A stretch of DNA of 64,000 nt, taken from NCBI RefSeq assembly GCF_047496725.1, contig NC_132973.1, positions 10,178,233 to 10,242,232 of the forward strand. The letters run 5' to 3'. Origin of the DNA: Anoplolepis gracilipes (lineage: Eukaryota > Arthropoda > Insecta > Hymenoptera > Formicidae). Position numbers and translations under genes: made by a program. Below, piece by piece: positions 1 through 12,576 of the stretch. Under the pieces are notes generated by a model that saw nothing but the letters and a program-made list of their open reading frames with translations, was not told the origin of the DNA and made no database searches. Within the stretch, counting starts at the first letter, position 1. Every line of letters starts with the position of its first letter.

Positions 1-1459
1 TACTTATAAATACCTGCACAGAATTCATTTGTCGCATGCTACTTCGTGGCGCGTATATGTACATGTAAACAACAACTATGTAAATAGATATAAATAGCTT
101 AAGTTTTTAGAGATAGAATTTTTCCAACTGGGACGCAATGGCGCTGCGCAAATGCGACGCATTCATATTTTTTTTATATCCTTCTCCTCTTCTACAATTT
201 TGCTATTCAAATAGACGCAGTTGGGTTATGTACATTCGATCATATCAGGGATACGTGAAACTACGTGCAATATAATTTATTTATTAACTCGATCTCCTCT
301 CTATAAAAAGATACGAAAGAACAAGAAATGTTTAGAACAGAATAATTTTTGAACTTCTTTTGACCCACTGGTTCACGTGGGACATGTCCGATATCGAAAA
401 GTCGTATTGCTTTTGAAAAAAGGAAGAAACATGTAGGTCTCATAGGACGGAAAACTTTTTTCCCCGATGCTTCCTACGATTCTATATAGATCAAGTTTCA
501 CATCATTATGACATAGACGTTACTTTGTACATGTATCGCATGTTTCATCGACTTGAAAATATTATGCACAAGGGAGCGTGTACCATAAATATAGCATGTT
601 CCTTTATCAAGATCGTAAGGGTGAAACTTCGATATTCGCTAGGATATTCATCGTACCTAGAAATCACGACGACAATGGCCAAATGATTTTAATGGAATTT
701 TTTTCCACTTATCTCGTGCACTTGCATGAATTAAATTTGGATTTACAGGCGCGAGTAAAAAAGAAATATATAATATTCAAGCGCACGATATTTATAACGA
801 GTTAGCAAAATAATATCATTTCGAGCGAGCTCTTTTTATATAAATATGCAAGCGATCAATTTTACTTTAAAATATTGCATTTTTGAATCTGCAGTATTTT
901 TTTATTTTGTACATGGCGCGCTTGAAAAATAACGATTCATAAAAAATACAAATTTATAAAAACGTTGCGCATTTTTATGCTTGTGTAAAATTGCTTTGCT
1001 TTGAGGATACGTGTATCAAATTCGAAAAATCGGGAAAATGAGATTCGCGTGAATAATTTGTGGAACGATTTACCACCTTTGCGATAAAACATGAAACGAT
1101 TATCTCTCTTTCTTTTCTACCTATCGGGAGTTTTCGTGAAATTTAGATTTCGAAATTAATGTCTTTTGCGAATAAATATTTTATGACTTACAAAACATTT
1201 CTTTAGTCAATATGTCGCATCAAGCGTATTACTCTGCCATTTCATCGTCAAATAACCGTTTATTTTGACGTTTAAATATCTGACAGAGCGTAATCGGAAA
1301 CTGACAGTCAGAATTTTTTAAATAATGTCGAATACATAATTTTCATTCGCGCACATGTGTGATTAGTTGGATCAAACTATAAAAAAATTTTCTAAAATCG
1401 CTCAATGGTAAAGCTAACGTTAAATAAATAAACTTGAAAAAAATATTCTTTACATATAC

Positions 1460-1464
<5 letters not shown>
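1..1464. other. Non-coding stretch, no feature recognised
   Basis: AT-rich sequence with short frames only. The longest open frame here, at 578-805, has no recognisable motif and no splice-like context. I see no transposon ends or RNA gene. Nothing in it supports a functional call. Confidence 0.6.

Positions 1465-1514
<50 letters not shown>
1465..1514. repeat. (TA)n microsatellite
   Basis: About 25 uninterrupted TA dinucleotides, preceded by a degenerate TACATA/TATGTA lead-in. The short frame that runs through it (a string of Tyr-Ile) is an artefact of the repeat. Confidence 0.97.
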
Positions 1515-1515
<1 letters not shown>

Positions 1516-4013
1516 TATGTTGTAAGAATTTCGAATCGGCCGTGCAAATATAACGTCCTCCCGTTTATTTTATTTTATGACTCACAATTTTCTTGTTATT
1601 TGATTAAACTTCTGAATACTATACAGCTCATCAATCATCCGGATGTACTTATGATGAAAGCAACGATTAAATCTACACAATTATACCTTACTGTTTCAGT
1701 AGAGATTTGAATCGAAAAATAAAAATGATATTTACGAACAACGAGATAAACGAACCGAATACAAATGTATTCTACGACTATTTGGTTTGCATGAGCACCG
1801 GACCGCGAAAAGGAGAATCCCTCTGATTCTGCTCAGAGCATTATTTAAATATCGGAATACCTGTCATCTTTTATGTTTTGCCTTACATTAATAAAACAGT
1901 TAGATATACATGAATTTTTGCAATTGTATTCTTTTATAAATAACTCGTCTTTTATAAATAAATAAATTGTTGAATCGTATAATATAAATATATCTTGTTT
2001 TAATTCTATCATATTTATAATCATTGTACATGGAAATTTGATGCTAAAATCACTACAACAAAATCTGAAATCTGTATAAAACAAAAAAGGTGGAAAAAAA
2101 GCCTTTTGATTAATAATACAGGTTAGCCTAAAGTAAGTGGAAGACTTAATTGTTCATAAAAAAGATATGGACGAGAAAATTAATAGTCGTCAGCGATGAT
2201 GCGAAATTCTCATCTTATCGAGAAAGCGGTACGCTGGAATGAAAATTAGAATTAATGATCTCGCGAGGAACAAGGTCGATAGAATTGAAAGAATGGATCA
2301 AGTAAGTTAAGTAAGGAGAAAAGACGAGTGATAAGCGGGTCAGTGAGAGGGAAAAGGGAAAGTGGATGGACGAGTCTGATTTGCGATAAAGAACAGGAAA
2401 CGTAGGCAAAGTATAATTTCTACGGATCGTAGTTCCTTTGTGGGGGTGAGAAATTAGCGCAGCAGAAAAAAATTTGCTCCTCTTCGTCTTCCGAATGATT
2501 TATTCGCGAGAAAAGGAACGGTGATCGCGACATTACGACCTAGTTGCACTCTTTTCTCTTTTTCGCTTCTGCAATCTATCGCACCCCCTTCATTCCCCTT
2601 CTCACATCTGTTTCTCTCCGGTATAGCTCTACTCTGACTTTGTTCTCGAGTAATTAGAATTATTATGATTAAACTGGTCGTTGGTCTTTTTTTTATAGTT
2701 TAATCTTCTTCACCCTCCGGCGCTGAGCCAAATTACATCTGCTTCCGTTCATGCGAAGAAAATCAAGAAAAAGTCCTTGACTTTTGATGCTTTCTTTTAT
2801 GGCGAGAAAGATACTTCCTTTTTTTTCCAAGATTTCTTTCCTGTCGACTCCGAGGAATCGTAACTTGAAAACTTTAAATAATACGTCGCATGAATAAACG
2901 CAAAGCGAGCACTTGTACTTGTATTTAGTCGAAAAAATTCATTTATTCATATTTCAAATATATATACAGTTGTAAGTGTGTATTCAAAAAGCATTTACTT
3001 GCGACAAGTATCATTGATATACAAAGAAGAGCTATTTCTGAAAAATTTTTCTACTGTTTTGAGGAAAAAAATGCAAATATATTGTATTCCCATTTATATG
3101 AATCATGAGTACATTTAAATAAATGGCACTTTTTCGTATCTGAGAATCTGTGGATGTTGAATTTTAAAAAGGAATGTAACATGTGACGCGAAAAAATTTT
3201 AATTTGTAATTTAAATAGAAAATACGAGAAATGAGATTTTTCTCGTATTTTCGATTAAAGAAATATAATAACGTAAAGTTATTAAAATATTAAAAATAAT
3301 TATGTGTGTACATGCGTACACATATCTAGAGGATATATCTTTCTGATGTATCGGGTGTTATTTCATTCTCCCACATGCCACAGATTGAACATCGAAAAGG
3401 CGAGATGACAACAGATGATTCACAGTTATGAAACAACGAAGCGTTGTATCGACAGCATGTATCATCGTATTGTGATTTCGCGTGACGTATTGTTTTCAAT
3501 TATCTATCGCGATTACGCTCTGGATTCCACAATTTTCACACGGTCCACGCTTTTGCGCCAAGCGTACAACAATGATGTATCGTAATTTCCGTTCAAGAAG
3601 AGCCTTTAGCTGGACAAGACAAAGACATTGCGATGTAACGCGCGTTTCACGTTGCTCTGGGCGTTCGTTAGGATGTTCAAAGGAGGATAATAAACTCGTC
3701 TGGTCCGCTCTAATTACGCCCAGCGGGCATAGCGATTATCGGCATCGCGTAGCGTTGCTGGATTTTAAATAGCTGGTCCGCGTTACAAAGCACCCCGTTC
3801 TCGAGATAGAATGTCTCCTCTCTACGAATTAACGAAGGCAATGAAGACGCTGAAAAACCTATACACCTATGTACCTATGTTGGCGGTTTTGTGGATCCTT
3901 TAATACCGTTCGAATCAATGCCTTCAACAAAGTGGAGTTTAGCTCGTGATGTTTGGACGTCGGTTTGCGTAAGTTTCCGAGTGTTAAAAGTCGAGTTACC
4001 ACTATAAAATAAC

Positions 4014-4015
<2 letters not shown>
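1515..4015. other. Non-coding stretch with one short hairpin
   Basis: No gene recognised. The frame at 3482-3772 (96 codons) is the longest, in a locally CpG-containing patch at 3.4-3.8 kb, but it has no domain or repeat character that I know. The only structural feature I see is the hairpin at 3218-3252. Confidence 0.55.
3218..3252. repeat. Short perfect hairpin, 14-bp arms
   Basis: The arm GAAAATACGAGAAA at 3218-3231 is matched exactly by its reverse complement at 3239-3252, with a 7-nt loop. It is not followed by a long T run and lies in no recognised gene, so I call it only a structural repeat. Confidence 0.85.
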
Positions 4016-4071
<56 letters not shown>

Positions 4072-4077
4072 GAGAGA
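4016..4077. repeat. (GA)n microsatellite
   Basis: About 30 GA dinucleotides, broken once by a GTGA. A reverse-strand frame crosses it as a Ser-Leu run, which is a repeat artefact. Confidence 0.97.
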
Positions 4078-4344
4078 AAAATATTGAAGAGATTACCATC
4101 GTTTTCCAAGACTACGTTTCAATCTGCTCTTTGTTCAAAGAAATCGGGTGTGAATTGGTAAAGAGAGATACAATATTATCTTTTTGGGAGTGAAACGAAA
4201 TAAAAGTATGTGTGTTATAAAATATTTACGGAAAATATTATTATTACAATATAAATGTTACGACGTAAAATGTGGATGTTTGTATTTTGTAGCGAGATAG
4301 AATAGTTTCATAAGTTCTTGCTAAAACTACTATACTACTTTTTT

Positions 4345-4367
4345 ATACTACTACTACTACTACTACT
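4345..4367. repeat. (CTA)n microsatellite
   Basis: Seven to eight uninterrupted CTA trinucleotides following an imperfect TACTATACTAC lead-in. Confidence 0.95.
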
Positions 4368-5521
4368 TTCCTGTTTGTGAGAAACGGTTTAATGAAAAAA
4401 TGTATAAATTATCATTATCCTAACTTTTTCGCCCACGCGTTATTATCTCAATTATTTAATAAAACGCTTATAAGATAAAATATCTAAGATTTATGAGAAA
4501 TTTATCCTTCGTCCTCTTGACATCAGTGGATTGCGATATTTAAGGGAAGAATATGATTCCGATCTAGCAGCCACGTAAAGCCTATTTTTTTTTTATCGGG
4601 GTGATAAAACCTCGATTTGATGTGCCGTAATGGAATTATTACGGTCGATTTCCTGTTTGTGAAAAATCACAAGAAGCCCGATCTGCGTTTAAACGTGACG
4701 CAAAAGGACGGAGAAATGAGAGAAGGAAGGCGAAGTGCGTCTCGTAGGACGATAAATAAAATTACGAAGAGCGCATCATGAGCGCGAGGTGTGGGGAAAG
4801 CAGAAAAATGTCGCGGAAAGGACTGGCGCCAAAAAGAAGCTTCCGTGAGAGGGGGAGAGACGAACGCTTGGTTTTCTTTTCTGCAAAGTCTTTATGAAAG
4901 AGAAACATACCGTCTACCCCGAGCAGCAGACGACCGCGCGACCGTCCCCGAAGCTGCTGAGGTCTGATTAAAATCTCAGTGTGCTGATTTAAGAGATCGA
5001 GTTAAGTTTAACCGCTTCAATTCCCGAGCGATAAGAATCTGATGTTATCGGCGCACAATTGGCGAGAGTGATGCTGAATTAAAACAGGTATTTCCGCGCG
5101 GCTTTCTTCCCTCGGAAAATGAAGCTTTCACGTTAGTTTTTACGACGTTACATTATCCTGTAAATCAATGTAAACGTCATTATTCTTACAATGTTACGGA
5201 CGATGTTGTCGCGGCGTGGTGAATTTAAATAATTGCCCTCGAACGAAAAGTTATGGCCGTTACTTTAGGATTAAACTGAATTTTCGATGAAAACATTTTT
5301 AACATGATGTAGAAGTTTATAATTATTCCATATAAGCGCCGTTTATGATAATGTATAAAATGATTAAGATAAAATAATTATACTTTATAGTAATATAGAA
5401 TAAATGTACATATATCAATGTTATTACTTCGAATTATGCAACGATTGTGATAAAATTTTCATTAATTGAATTAAATTGATATATCATATTTACATTTTAT
5501 AATACTTGACAAATACTACTT

Positions 5522-5540
5522 ACACACACACACACACACA
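5522..5540. repeat. (CA)n microsatellite
   Basis: Nine to ten alternating AC dinucleotides, uninterrupted. Confidence 0.95.
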
Positions 5541-6149
5541 TCGAATGGCATGAAATCATGTTCGAAGGATGTGAAAGAGATGAGATGTTGAATACGAAAA
5601 ATGCGGAATCGAGGACGGTTGTGGTATAAAAAGTCACTTTTTAGCCACATTGAATTAATAACGTTATCGGCCACCTTTTAAATCCCGGATAAAAATCCAT
5701 GCATGGTTGCGATAGACGGTGTGCATTTTTACGAGACTGAATTACATTGCTCGTGTATGCGCATACTACATGTATATATGTTTGTGCAGTGACGAATTTA
5801 TACGCGAATATGCGGGTATAAACCCTTTCTCGCTCGTGGACCTGAAAAATTGTGTCCCGTTTCATCGACGCCGCGTAATCAGCTAACAAACCAATTGAGT
5901 TTGTTGGTCTCCGTGTAGCGAAAGGCAATATTTTTTTGTTCTATTTGTCTCGTTATAAAATGCCTTCGACACACATGAGAGAAGCACTGACAGAAAAAAA
6001 TTATAAAATTAAAAACTATAAATTGGAAAAATAAAGATAAAAAATAATAAGCCAGAGTAAACAATTATATACCTGTATCTAAAACTTCAACCTTATTCAT
6101 CCTTGTTTTACAGAGATTTCGTTTTTCTCTACCTGTATCTTATTATTAG

Positions 6150-6372
6150 TCAATTGTCTTCTTGTCTCGAGGAAGATCGGCACGAAAACAATTTCGCACG
6201 GTGTGAATCTGTTCTCTTCGATAGCGAACGATATATCTTTATAATGGCGAACGGAAAAAGCATTAAACTTATAGTCAGAGAAATTGAATCTTCTTTGGAA
6301 AGCGAAAGAAAAAGTGACGCGAGAGCTGCTTTCCATGGTCGATGGAATAAGCAGAGTCGAAGGTTGCCTGTG
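6150..6372 (+). other. Candidate unassigned exon (weak)
   Basis: The interval starts after a pyrimidine-containing stretch ending in TTATTATTAG at 6149 and ends at a good donor, TG|GTAAGTAA at 6372/6373. It is open on the plus strand through both boundaries (frame 6103-6420) and includes an internal ATG at 6244 in ATAATGGCG. The predicted peptide is charged and Ser/Glu/Arg-rich, with no domain I recognise. The reverse strand is also open here, which weakens the coding case. It may be a non-coding RNA exon or chance. Confidence 0.18.
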
Positions 6373-6959
6373 GTAAGTAACTGTCGTAGTAAAAGAATAG
6401 TAAGGTTTAGACTTCCCTGAGACATGTCGAACGTGGAATTAGGCACTTTTCCAAAAAAGTACTCGATCCCATCGGCTACACGAGTTCAGAGCGCCAGCTA
6501 ATTATTACAGTACCCTCGTAGCACTTCTCTTTTTCTTTCTCCCTTTCTCTCTTTGTTACTTGTTCTATCTTGCACTTTACCTCCCTTCCGCCTTCGACTC
6601 TCTCATCTCGGTTATTTCACTGGATTCTCCACATGCTCTCCTTTCAAATCAATCTCGTTTCTTGCCTTCGGATTTTCGAATTCGTCGAATTGCGAATTCA
6701 GCACGCCATTCTTTGTACGCAATCGATACTACAGCTATACGAGAATGCGTTTCTTTTGATGGAGTTGCGGGTTGAACGCTAGCTAAAAATAAATATGGGT
6801 ACTGGTTGCGTTTACCACCCACATTTCCGGGGCACTTAACAGGATAATTAAATTTCTGTTTGAAATCCTATCATGCGAGTAAGAACGCGAAAATGACAAA
6901 GAATCGGCAAAAGTAAACAAGATAGATTTATAACAGGTATATAAATTGTATGGTACTGC

Positions 6960-6979
6960 TTTTTTTTTTTTTTTTTTTT
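6960..6979. repeat. Poly-T run
   Basis: About 19-20 consecutive T. It could be a reverse-strand poly-A tail of a retrocopy, but no target duplication or retroelement body is visible beside it. Confidence 0.9.
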
Positions 6980-7214
6980 ATGTAACACGACAATAAATGT
7001 GCTACAATTACAAAGATCAGTAGAAATGGAAATTAATTAATTAAAAATAATTTCAATGTATTTTTTTCAAATGTAACAGCTACTTTAATCCTGAGTTTTA
7101 ATCTATGCATGATTTCCATATGAAGAAGATGTATATTTGATAAATGTTGTCCACCTCTTTTTTTATTTATCGGTTATTTTAAAATTATTTTTTAAATTAT
7201 TAAATTTCATTTTT

Positions 7215-7247
7215 GAGAGTTAATAATAAATTAGAGAGAAAGAGAGT

Positions 7248-7304
<57 letters not shown>

Positions 7305-7337
7305 AGAGAGAGAGAGAGAGAGAGAGTTAATAATAAA
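7215..7337. repeat. (GA)n microsatellite bounded by a direct repeat
   Basis: A GA tract fills about 7233-7326 with TTAGAG interruptions. The same 16-bp word, GAGAGTTAATAATAAA, sits at both edges (7215-7230 and 7322-7337). The microsatellite is therefore enclosed by a copy of its own flank, as expected if a slippage or unequal exchange event duplicated the border. Confidence 0.93.
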
Positions 7338-7826
7338 ATAAATAAAATATTTTAAAAGTGCGTGTTATTTTTACAAACTTAAGTTTGTCGATAAAAGATT
7401 GATCATTACTTCGATTCGCTGACTCATCGGAATGGTGTGGTTTGTAAATCGATATGTGGCGGACATTGCAGAGCTATCTAATACACCGACAGATCACGGA
7501 GCACTTTGTTCCGCTGGCTTTTTGCTGCTGACAGAAAGTGCTCGCCATTTACACTGTAAGAGCTCCCACGCAACTGAGAAACCGAGTAGAGCGAATCGAA
7601 AGACGTGGAAACAAATCAGAGATTCGAGATGAGTGTACAAAGAGATACCCTCTGTTGGTGAAACTGAATTTGCTGAATTTTCTCGTGAAACACTATTAAG
7701 CTTCTCGCTTGATATTACAATATAATTGCGACAATATAATTTCAACATTGTAATTAACTGCCGAATGCTCCGATTATACAAAACGCCAATTGCGTTGTGT
7801 ATAATCAGAACATTTGGTATAGAAAC

Positions 7827-7847
7827 ATATATATATATATATATATA
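7827..7847. repeat. (TA)n microsatellite
   Basis: About ten AT/TA dinucleotides. Confidence 0.95.
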
Positions 7848-9080
7848 CTTGTATAAGAAATTTAATTATAACTATCATATTATTATATAAATATACGATC
7901 TATCGTCACTACAATATATGCACAAAATAATATTTTTCTATATCGGTTTTATTTTTCTACCGCGTGGCTCCGAATATCCGAAAAATTTCCCGCTTATATT
8001 TCCGAATACGATATCGGGACGCAGCTTCTCTCGCGCATATGGTTGGTTTTCATCTCCTGCGGAAACAATATCAACCGGTGTTATATTTCATCCGCAACAA
8101 GGTAAGGCATAAACCGAGAAATCGCGATAGCGTTGAGCGATCGATAGTCTCGTAAGGGAATCCGTCATAATCAGCTGTCGCGGTAATCTCGGCGTGATTT
8201 TATTAAACGCGGTTCGGTCTTATTTCACTCGTACTACGTCTCGATATTGAACACGTATACTTTTTAATACTTTGTCCGAACTTTGCGATGATAGCTGTGC
8301 GGAAAACTCGTTGAACAAGATACGACGACATATCGTCTGCGACATCGAACGAAACGCGAAATTTGAGGAGAAGGACGCTCTCTGAATGGTATTCCGATCA
8401 CGTGTCGGACAACCGACGGTGCGTTTCGATCCAGCCTCGTTGAAGCATTTCCTCTCTCAATTTTCTTCTTCGAGAAGAGAGAGGATTCTCAAACTCTCTA
8501 CGCACACTTGAGCGCTCCATAGAAGACATCTCTCTTTCTTCGCGTTGTCTCCGAGCTTCTTCGTTTCTTCGTAGTCGCTTCCTCTCGTTGGATCTTTACT
8601 TTGGTCTCGCTTTCCACTTGGATAAGCTAGCCGATTCACACCCACGATTTTGCCCGACAGGATTTTTATGCGTATCCAAGGGACGGCACGTGGCCAGAGA
8701 CGTTTTATCAAGAGTTGAAAGCTAGAACATCCGTGGAATTTCCTATTGTGTGCGGAAAGAACTTTGCGCCAAAAGACTGCTGCACTCTGATATGTGCGAG
8801 AGTATTTCTGTACCGAAACATTGCCAAATGTCATGTTCGCGTAGAAATCCGATTTGGAAATTTTAAAAATATTACAGAAAAATTTTATTATTCGCATCTG
8901 TCGAGTCCGTTTTATCTAATGGTTTCAATAAAAAAGAAAAAGAACAAGTTGTTTACATTGCTAAAAACTTATTTAAAATGTAAAATCGTAAAATTGAGAA
9001 AAAAATTGAATTCAGTAAATAATATATTTAAATAATGTTAAACTAGTATTCCTTGACGTTCATTGATAAAACATGAATTT

Positions 9081-9103
9081 AAAAAAAAAAAAAAAAAAAA
9101 AAA
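9081..9103. repeat. Poly-A run (23 A)
   Basis: Twenty-three A in a row after GAATTT. There is no recognisable retrotransposon or processed gene copy upstream. The 8.7-9.05 kb sequence before it contains AATAAA-type words but no known open frame. Confidence 0.92.
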
Positions 9104-10432
9104 GATTATATTGAATTCAACATCATACTTTATCTACTCTCGCGCGAGCAAGTTACGCTCGCATAAAATGGAAAACTCATTGTCAGTCCTTTTTTTTATC
9201 AAGTCTATCCTTGTCGGCCATTAGAAGAGAGCTCCGAGGCTCCTGCAGTTTCCGGGCCATCGCGGAATATCAGAGACGGTCGATCTTACCCTTAATTACA
9301 AGTCATTGTCCCGAGGAGCACCGCGGGAGTCCGAGTTTCAAGAAACTTGCTTGATCGTCTTGCAGCTGCGAGCACGCGTTGTTCGGTCGCAAGGCTACCG
9401 AAGCGCACGAAGAGAGCTACCTTCCCTCGAGTTTCTCGGGCTTAATGGAACTTCTACTTTGGAACGCTACAACGAACCGCCATACCGCTGTCTTCCTATC
9501 TTCCAATTGATTCCACTCACGCGCCGCGAAGGTAGAACTCGTACAGATAGCTCTAACTATCCGAGGAGAAAAGAATCGATCTCTGCTTTTCGTTCCTTCT
9601 CACCACCTCACGATTTTATCACGAGCTTTCAATCAGCTGGAAATTCGCGTGATTTTATTATCGACGTCAGATGGGGATTGTCAGCGTGTCCGGAGATCCC
9701 ATCGATCGTGTAATTGAGTTACGGCAGCGGCAAGAGAGCTGGAAGAAAAGTAACCGCACGATACGTGCTCGACCGCGTTGAAAATATACATGTATAATCT
9801 TTGTGGCTGCGATTATAAAATCTAATCTACATAAGTGATAATCGATGAAATAATAAAGAAAAAAATAATAATAAAATAAAGGAATCGAATATCTTGCTAA
9901 TTTACGAATTTTTTATTATTTAACCGTGAAATGATAGACGATAGTGTGACACGTTTTTATTTCTGATCACATACCTATATTTATAGTGACAATTATAAAT
10001 TAATTTTTTTCTACAAATTAATCCCTTGCACAATCTCTCCTCTGACAATCTAATTAAAAGAAGGGAAATACGATACAATTATTACGCATCTACCATTTTC
10101 TCTCACATTTCACTTTGCCGCTCTGAAATTTCTCGAATGTCTGCAATTATCCGCAGAGACCAATGGACAGTGTATCTTAATCACCTGGTAGAAAAAGTAA
10201 AAGGAGAATTATAGCTGAGCCGCTTTGGAAACTTCCGCGCAGTCGATTCCACTCACGTGCCATTCCATAGTGGCTTGTAGGGACGTTTATATCCACTCGA
10301 GGGAAAGGAGAAGGTTCTCGGACACTTTTTCTATCTTCTTTCAAAAGTTAGTTGAACTATCCATTCAGTAATCATGGATATAAAAGAGCACTTTTTCAAT
10401 TACAGGTGGTGAGATTATTCCCACCAAGTGTG

Positions 10433-10436
<4 letters not shown>

Positions 10437-10463
<27 letters not shown>
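10437..10463. repeat. (TA)n microsatellite
   Basis: About thirteen AT dinucleotides. Confidence 0.95.
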
Positions 10464-10701
10464 GTTTTCGAAAGAGCAGTCTTCTCTCTCGAGCAGAGTA
10501 GAACAGATTATCGAGATCCAAATGAGTTACTATCGCTTCCTCGACCTTTTTGCGCGCGTTACGTTATCAAAGCACGAACCGCTCGCGAGCGCATGTCGCG
10601 TGCGTTTGCCCGGAGTTCCGTTTTGCACGGACCACCGGGAGTCGGGCGTCGGGGTTTGCGCCTAATGGAACCCGAGAGAAGCTTAGCCTCATCGTAGCTC
10701 G

Positions 10702-10735
10702 CCCCCCCACCCCCTCCCCCTCCCCCTCCCCCTCC
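10702..10735. repeat. C-rich (CCCCCT)n tract
   Basis: A one-strand pyrimidine tract of CCCCCCC followed by about four copies of CCCCCT. The other strand is therefore a G5-run array, (AGGGGG)n, which has the spacing needed for a G-quadruplex. It lies in a CpG-containing patch. Confidence 0.93.
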
Positions 10736-10794
10736 GATCGATTCTACTCACGCGCTATGCCGGAACAGATTGCGCGCTTTCCCCTTTGTATCTA

Positions 10795-10842
10795 CAGGTG
10801 CAATGAAAAACGAACACTGTTTTTGGTTCATCATTGCACCTG
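10795..10842. repeat. 48-nt hairpin with 12-bp perfect stem
   Basis: CAGGTGCAATGA at 10795-10806 is matched exactly by TCATTGCACCTG at 10831-10842. A further GAAC/GTTC pairing is possible in the loop. The 3' arm contains ATTGCAC, the seed word of the miR-25/92 family, but the bases after it do not match that family. The whole hairpin is shorter than a usual animal pre-miRNA. Confidence 0.85.
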
Positions 10843-12182
10843 TGTTTTTACCACAGATCACGCGCGCATCCGTTTGCAACGCGAGGATCGTCTCTACTAA
10901 TTCCCGAGGCAGGAGATCCATTTTGTTATTTTAGTACGGAAACGATTTATATATATACATACTCTCTTTATTGCAGATTGAAACGAACACGTTTTTTTTT
11001 TCTAATTTCATCTCAAGTGTTTTGTGTGAGAAGTTGAGCTTTTTTTTTTTTTTTTTAAAGTATAGAGAATTTTTAAAACAGTCGCGAGTTATAAAATATT
11101 TTCGTATAGATTATAGAAAATTGCACGTATTGAGCTTTAAGTAATAAGCATAAAAGATAATTCACAGTGCAAACAATTTACAGAAAGGTATACAAATTTA
11201 TGCATAAATTAACGCTGCAATATTCCCGACGATTTATTTTTACTCTCTACGTACTAATATTGTGTTCTCCATAGTTTAGTTTAGTTACGCAATTGTGTTA
11301 TATATGCTCACTGATTTCAGCCTTTTTTGTGAAAATTTCTCCATTATATATAACATAAAATGATATGATAAATTTGTATGATGTTCGTTATTACATCCTT
11401 CTCGATATTCACTTGCATATCGCTTGATAATATTTACTTTACTACGGGTACTTGCAATTACTTAAAAAAATCACAAAGGTTTAGATTTCGCGAAGATTCG
11501 GCGGAAAAAGAATCATTTTATGGTTGTAAGAATTACAACAATGACACCCGAGGCGTTCTTACGCCTTTTCTGTTTTCATCCCGTGCTCCGCAGCTTCTTT
11601 CTTTCAATCTCGAACTCTTCGTCACGAGCAGTTTTGTTCCTTTTAGCCCTTCGACTCATGGGTGGTGTATTCATCTTCCAACCCGTCCCTTCCAGTTCCT
11701 TTTCTTTTTCTTTATCTCGCTGCTACAGATATGTTAATCACGCCGACTTCGTCGTTGTATTCTAAAATAATAGCTCTTTTATTTTTTATAGCACTTTTTG
11801 AACGTTTCATATATTTTTTTTTTAAAATTATATTCGATTCGCAAAATATTCAACAAAACGCGTATCAATATTTTTCATAATATTCAACAAGATAATAGCA
11901 TATTTTAAAATTAAATATTATTTTTATCTCCCGCTAAACATTGTTTACCTTTGATTCGAGCAGCGATACATAAATGACAAATAATTAATAAACCTTTTTA
12001 TCTCGCATGTTTGAAAATTATCCTACATTCAAATATTTATTCACAGTATTAAATAAACACCTGATTGTAATTTTTTCATATAGTAATGTGTTTACAATAT
12101 TAAAAATAGAATATACGAGTTTTATTACGTTCAATATATTTCACTCGACACTTGCGGAAGTTACCTAATTACACAGAAGTTG

Positions 12183-12298
12183 AATCATACTTTTTGAAAA
12201 ATTTAGAATTTATATTCAAAACTTTTTTCACGTTCTACTAACGTGTAAAAAACAAAAGAACATGAATATAAATTCTAAATTTTTCAAAAAGTATGATT
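12183..12298. repeat. Long perfect inverted repeat, 36-bp arms (foldback element)
   Basis: The left arm at 12183-12218 and the right arm at 12263-12298 are exact reverse complements over 36 bp, starting AATCATACTTTTTG. The 44-nt spacer contains a second, inner stem (TTTTTTCACGTT with AACGTG-t-AAAAAA), so nearly the whole 116 nt can fold. The identity of the arms suggests a young or homogenised foldback MITE. I see no clear target duplication. Confidence 0.9.
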
Positions 12299-12576
12299 AC
12301 TTTCAAGAAACATTATCCTACTAGATATTAATACATTTTATATAATTAAGTGTAAAAATATTGTACGTAATTCTCGAAAAGCTCTTATATTTTTCGTGAT
12401 GTCGAAATCATAAGTTTGAAACTTAATAATAAGCATAAAATATTTGGCATTAAAGCATTAATTTGTGAATATACAAAGGTAACTTATTATAAGATTGAGT
12501 ATGTAGTAACGTTGCATCTATTTATAAAATTAAAATTATTGAATTGAAAATTATAATATGGTGTTAACAATTCTGG

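Larger units (their letters stand above)
4078..7214. other. Non-coding stretch with two small microsatellites and a candidate exon
   Basis: Contains a (CTA)n tract at 4345-4367, a (CA)n tract at 5522-5540 and a poly-T run at 6960-6979. A CpG-richer section lies at 4.55-5.1 kb. A splice-bounded open interval at 6150-6372 is listed separately. Otherwise I see nothing. Confidence 0.55.
7338..12182. other. Non-coding stretch with simple repeats
   Basis: Holds (TA)n at 7827-7847, poly-A at 9081-9103, (TA)n at 10437-10463, a C-rich hexamer at 10702-10735 and a hairpin at 10795-10842. CpG-containing patches lie at 7.95-8.7 kb, 9.2-9.8 kb and 10.5-10.95 kb. The 135-codon frame at 9306-9713 is in one of these patches. 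It has no recognised motif and I do not call it a gene. Confidence 0.55.

Noticed and set aside
4016..4077. Coding serine-leucine repeat protein on the reverse strand
   Set aside because: The peptide is only the translation of the GA microsatellite.
9081..9103. Poly-A tail of a retrocopy
   Set aside because: No target duplication and no recognisable gene or LINE/SINE body upstream; treated as a simple A run.
9306..9713. 135-codon open frame on the plus strand
   Set aside because: The composition follows a CpG-containing patch. No domain, signal or splice context was recognised.
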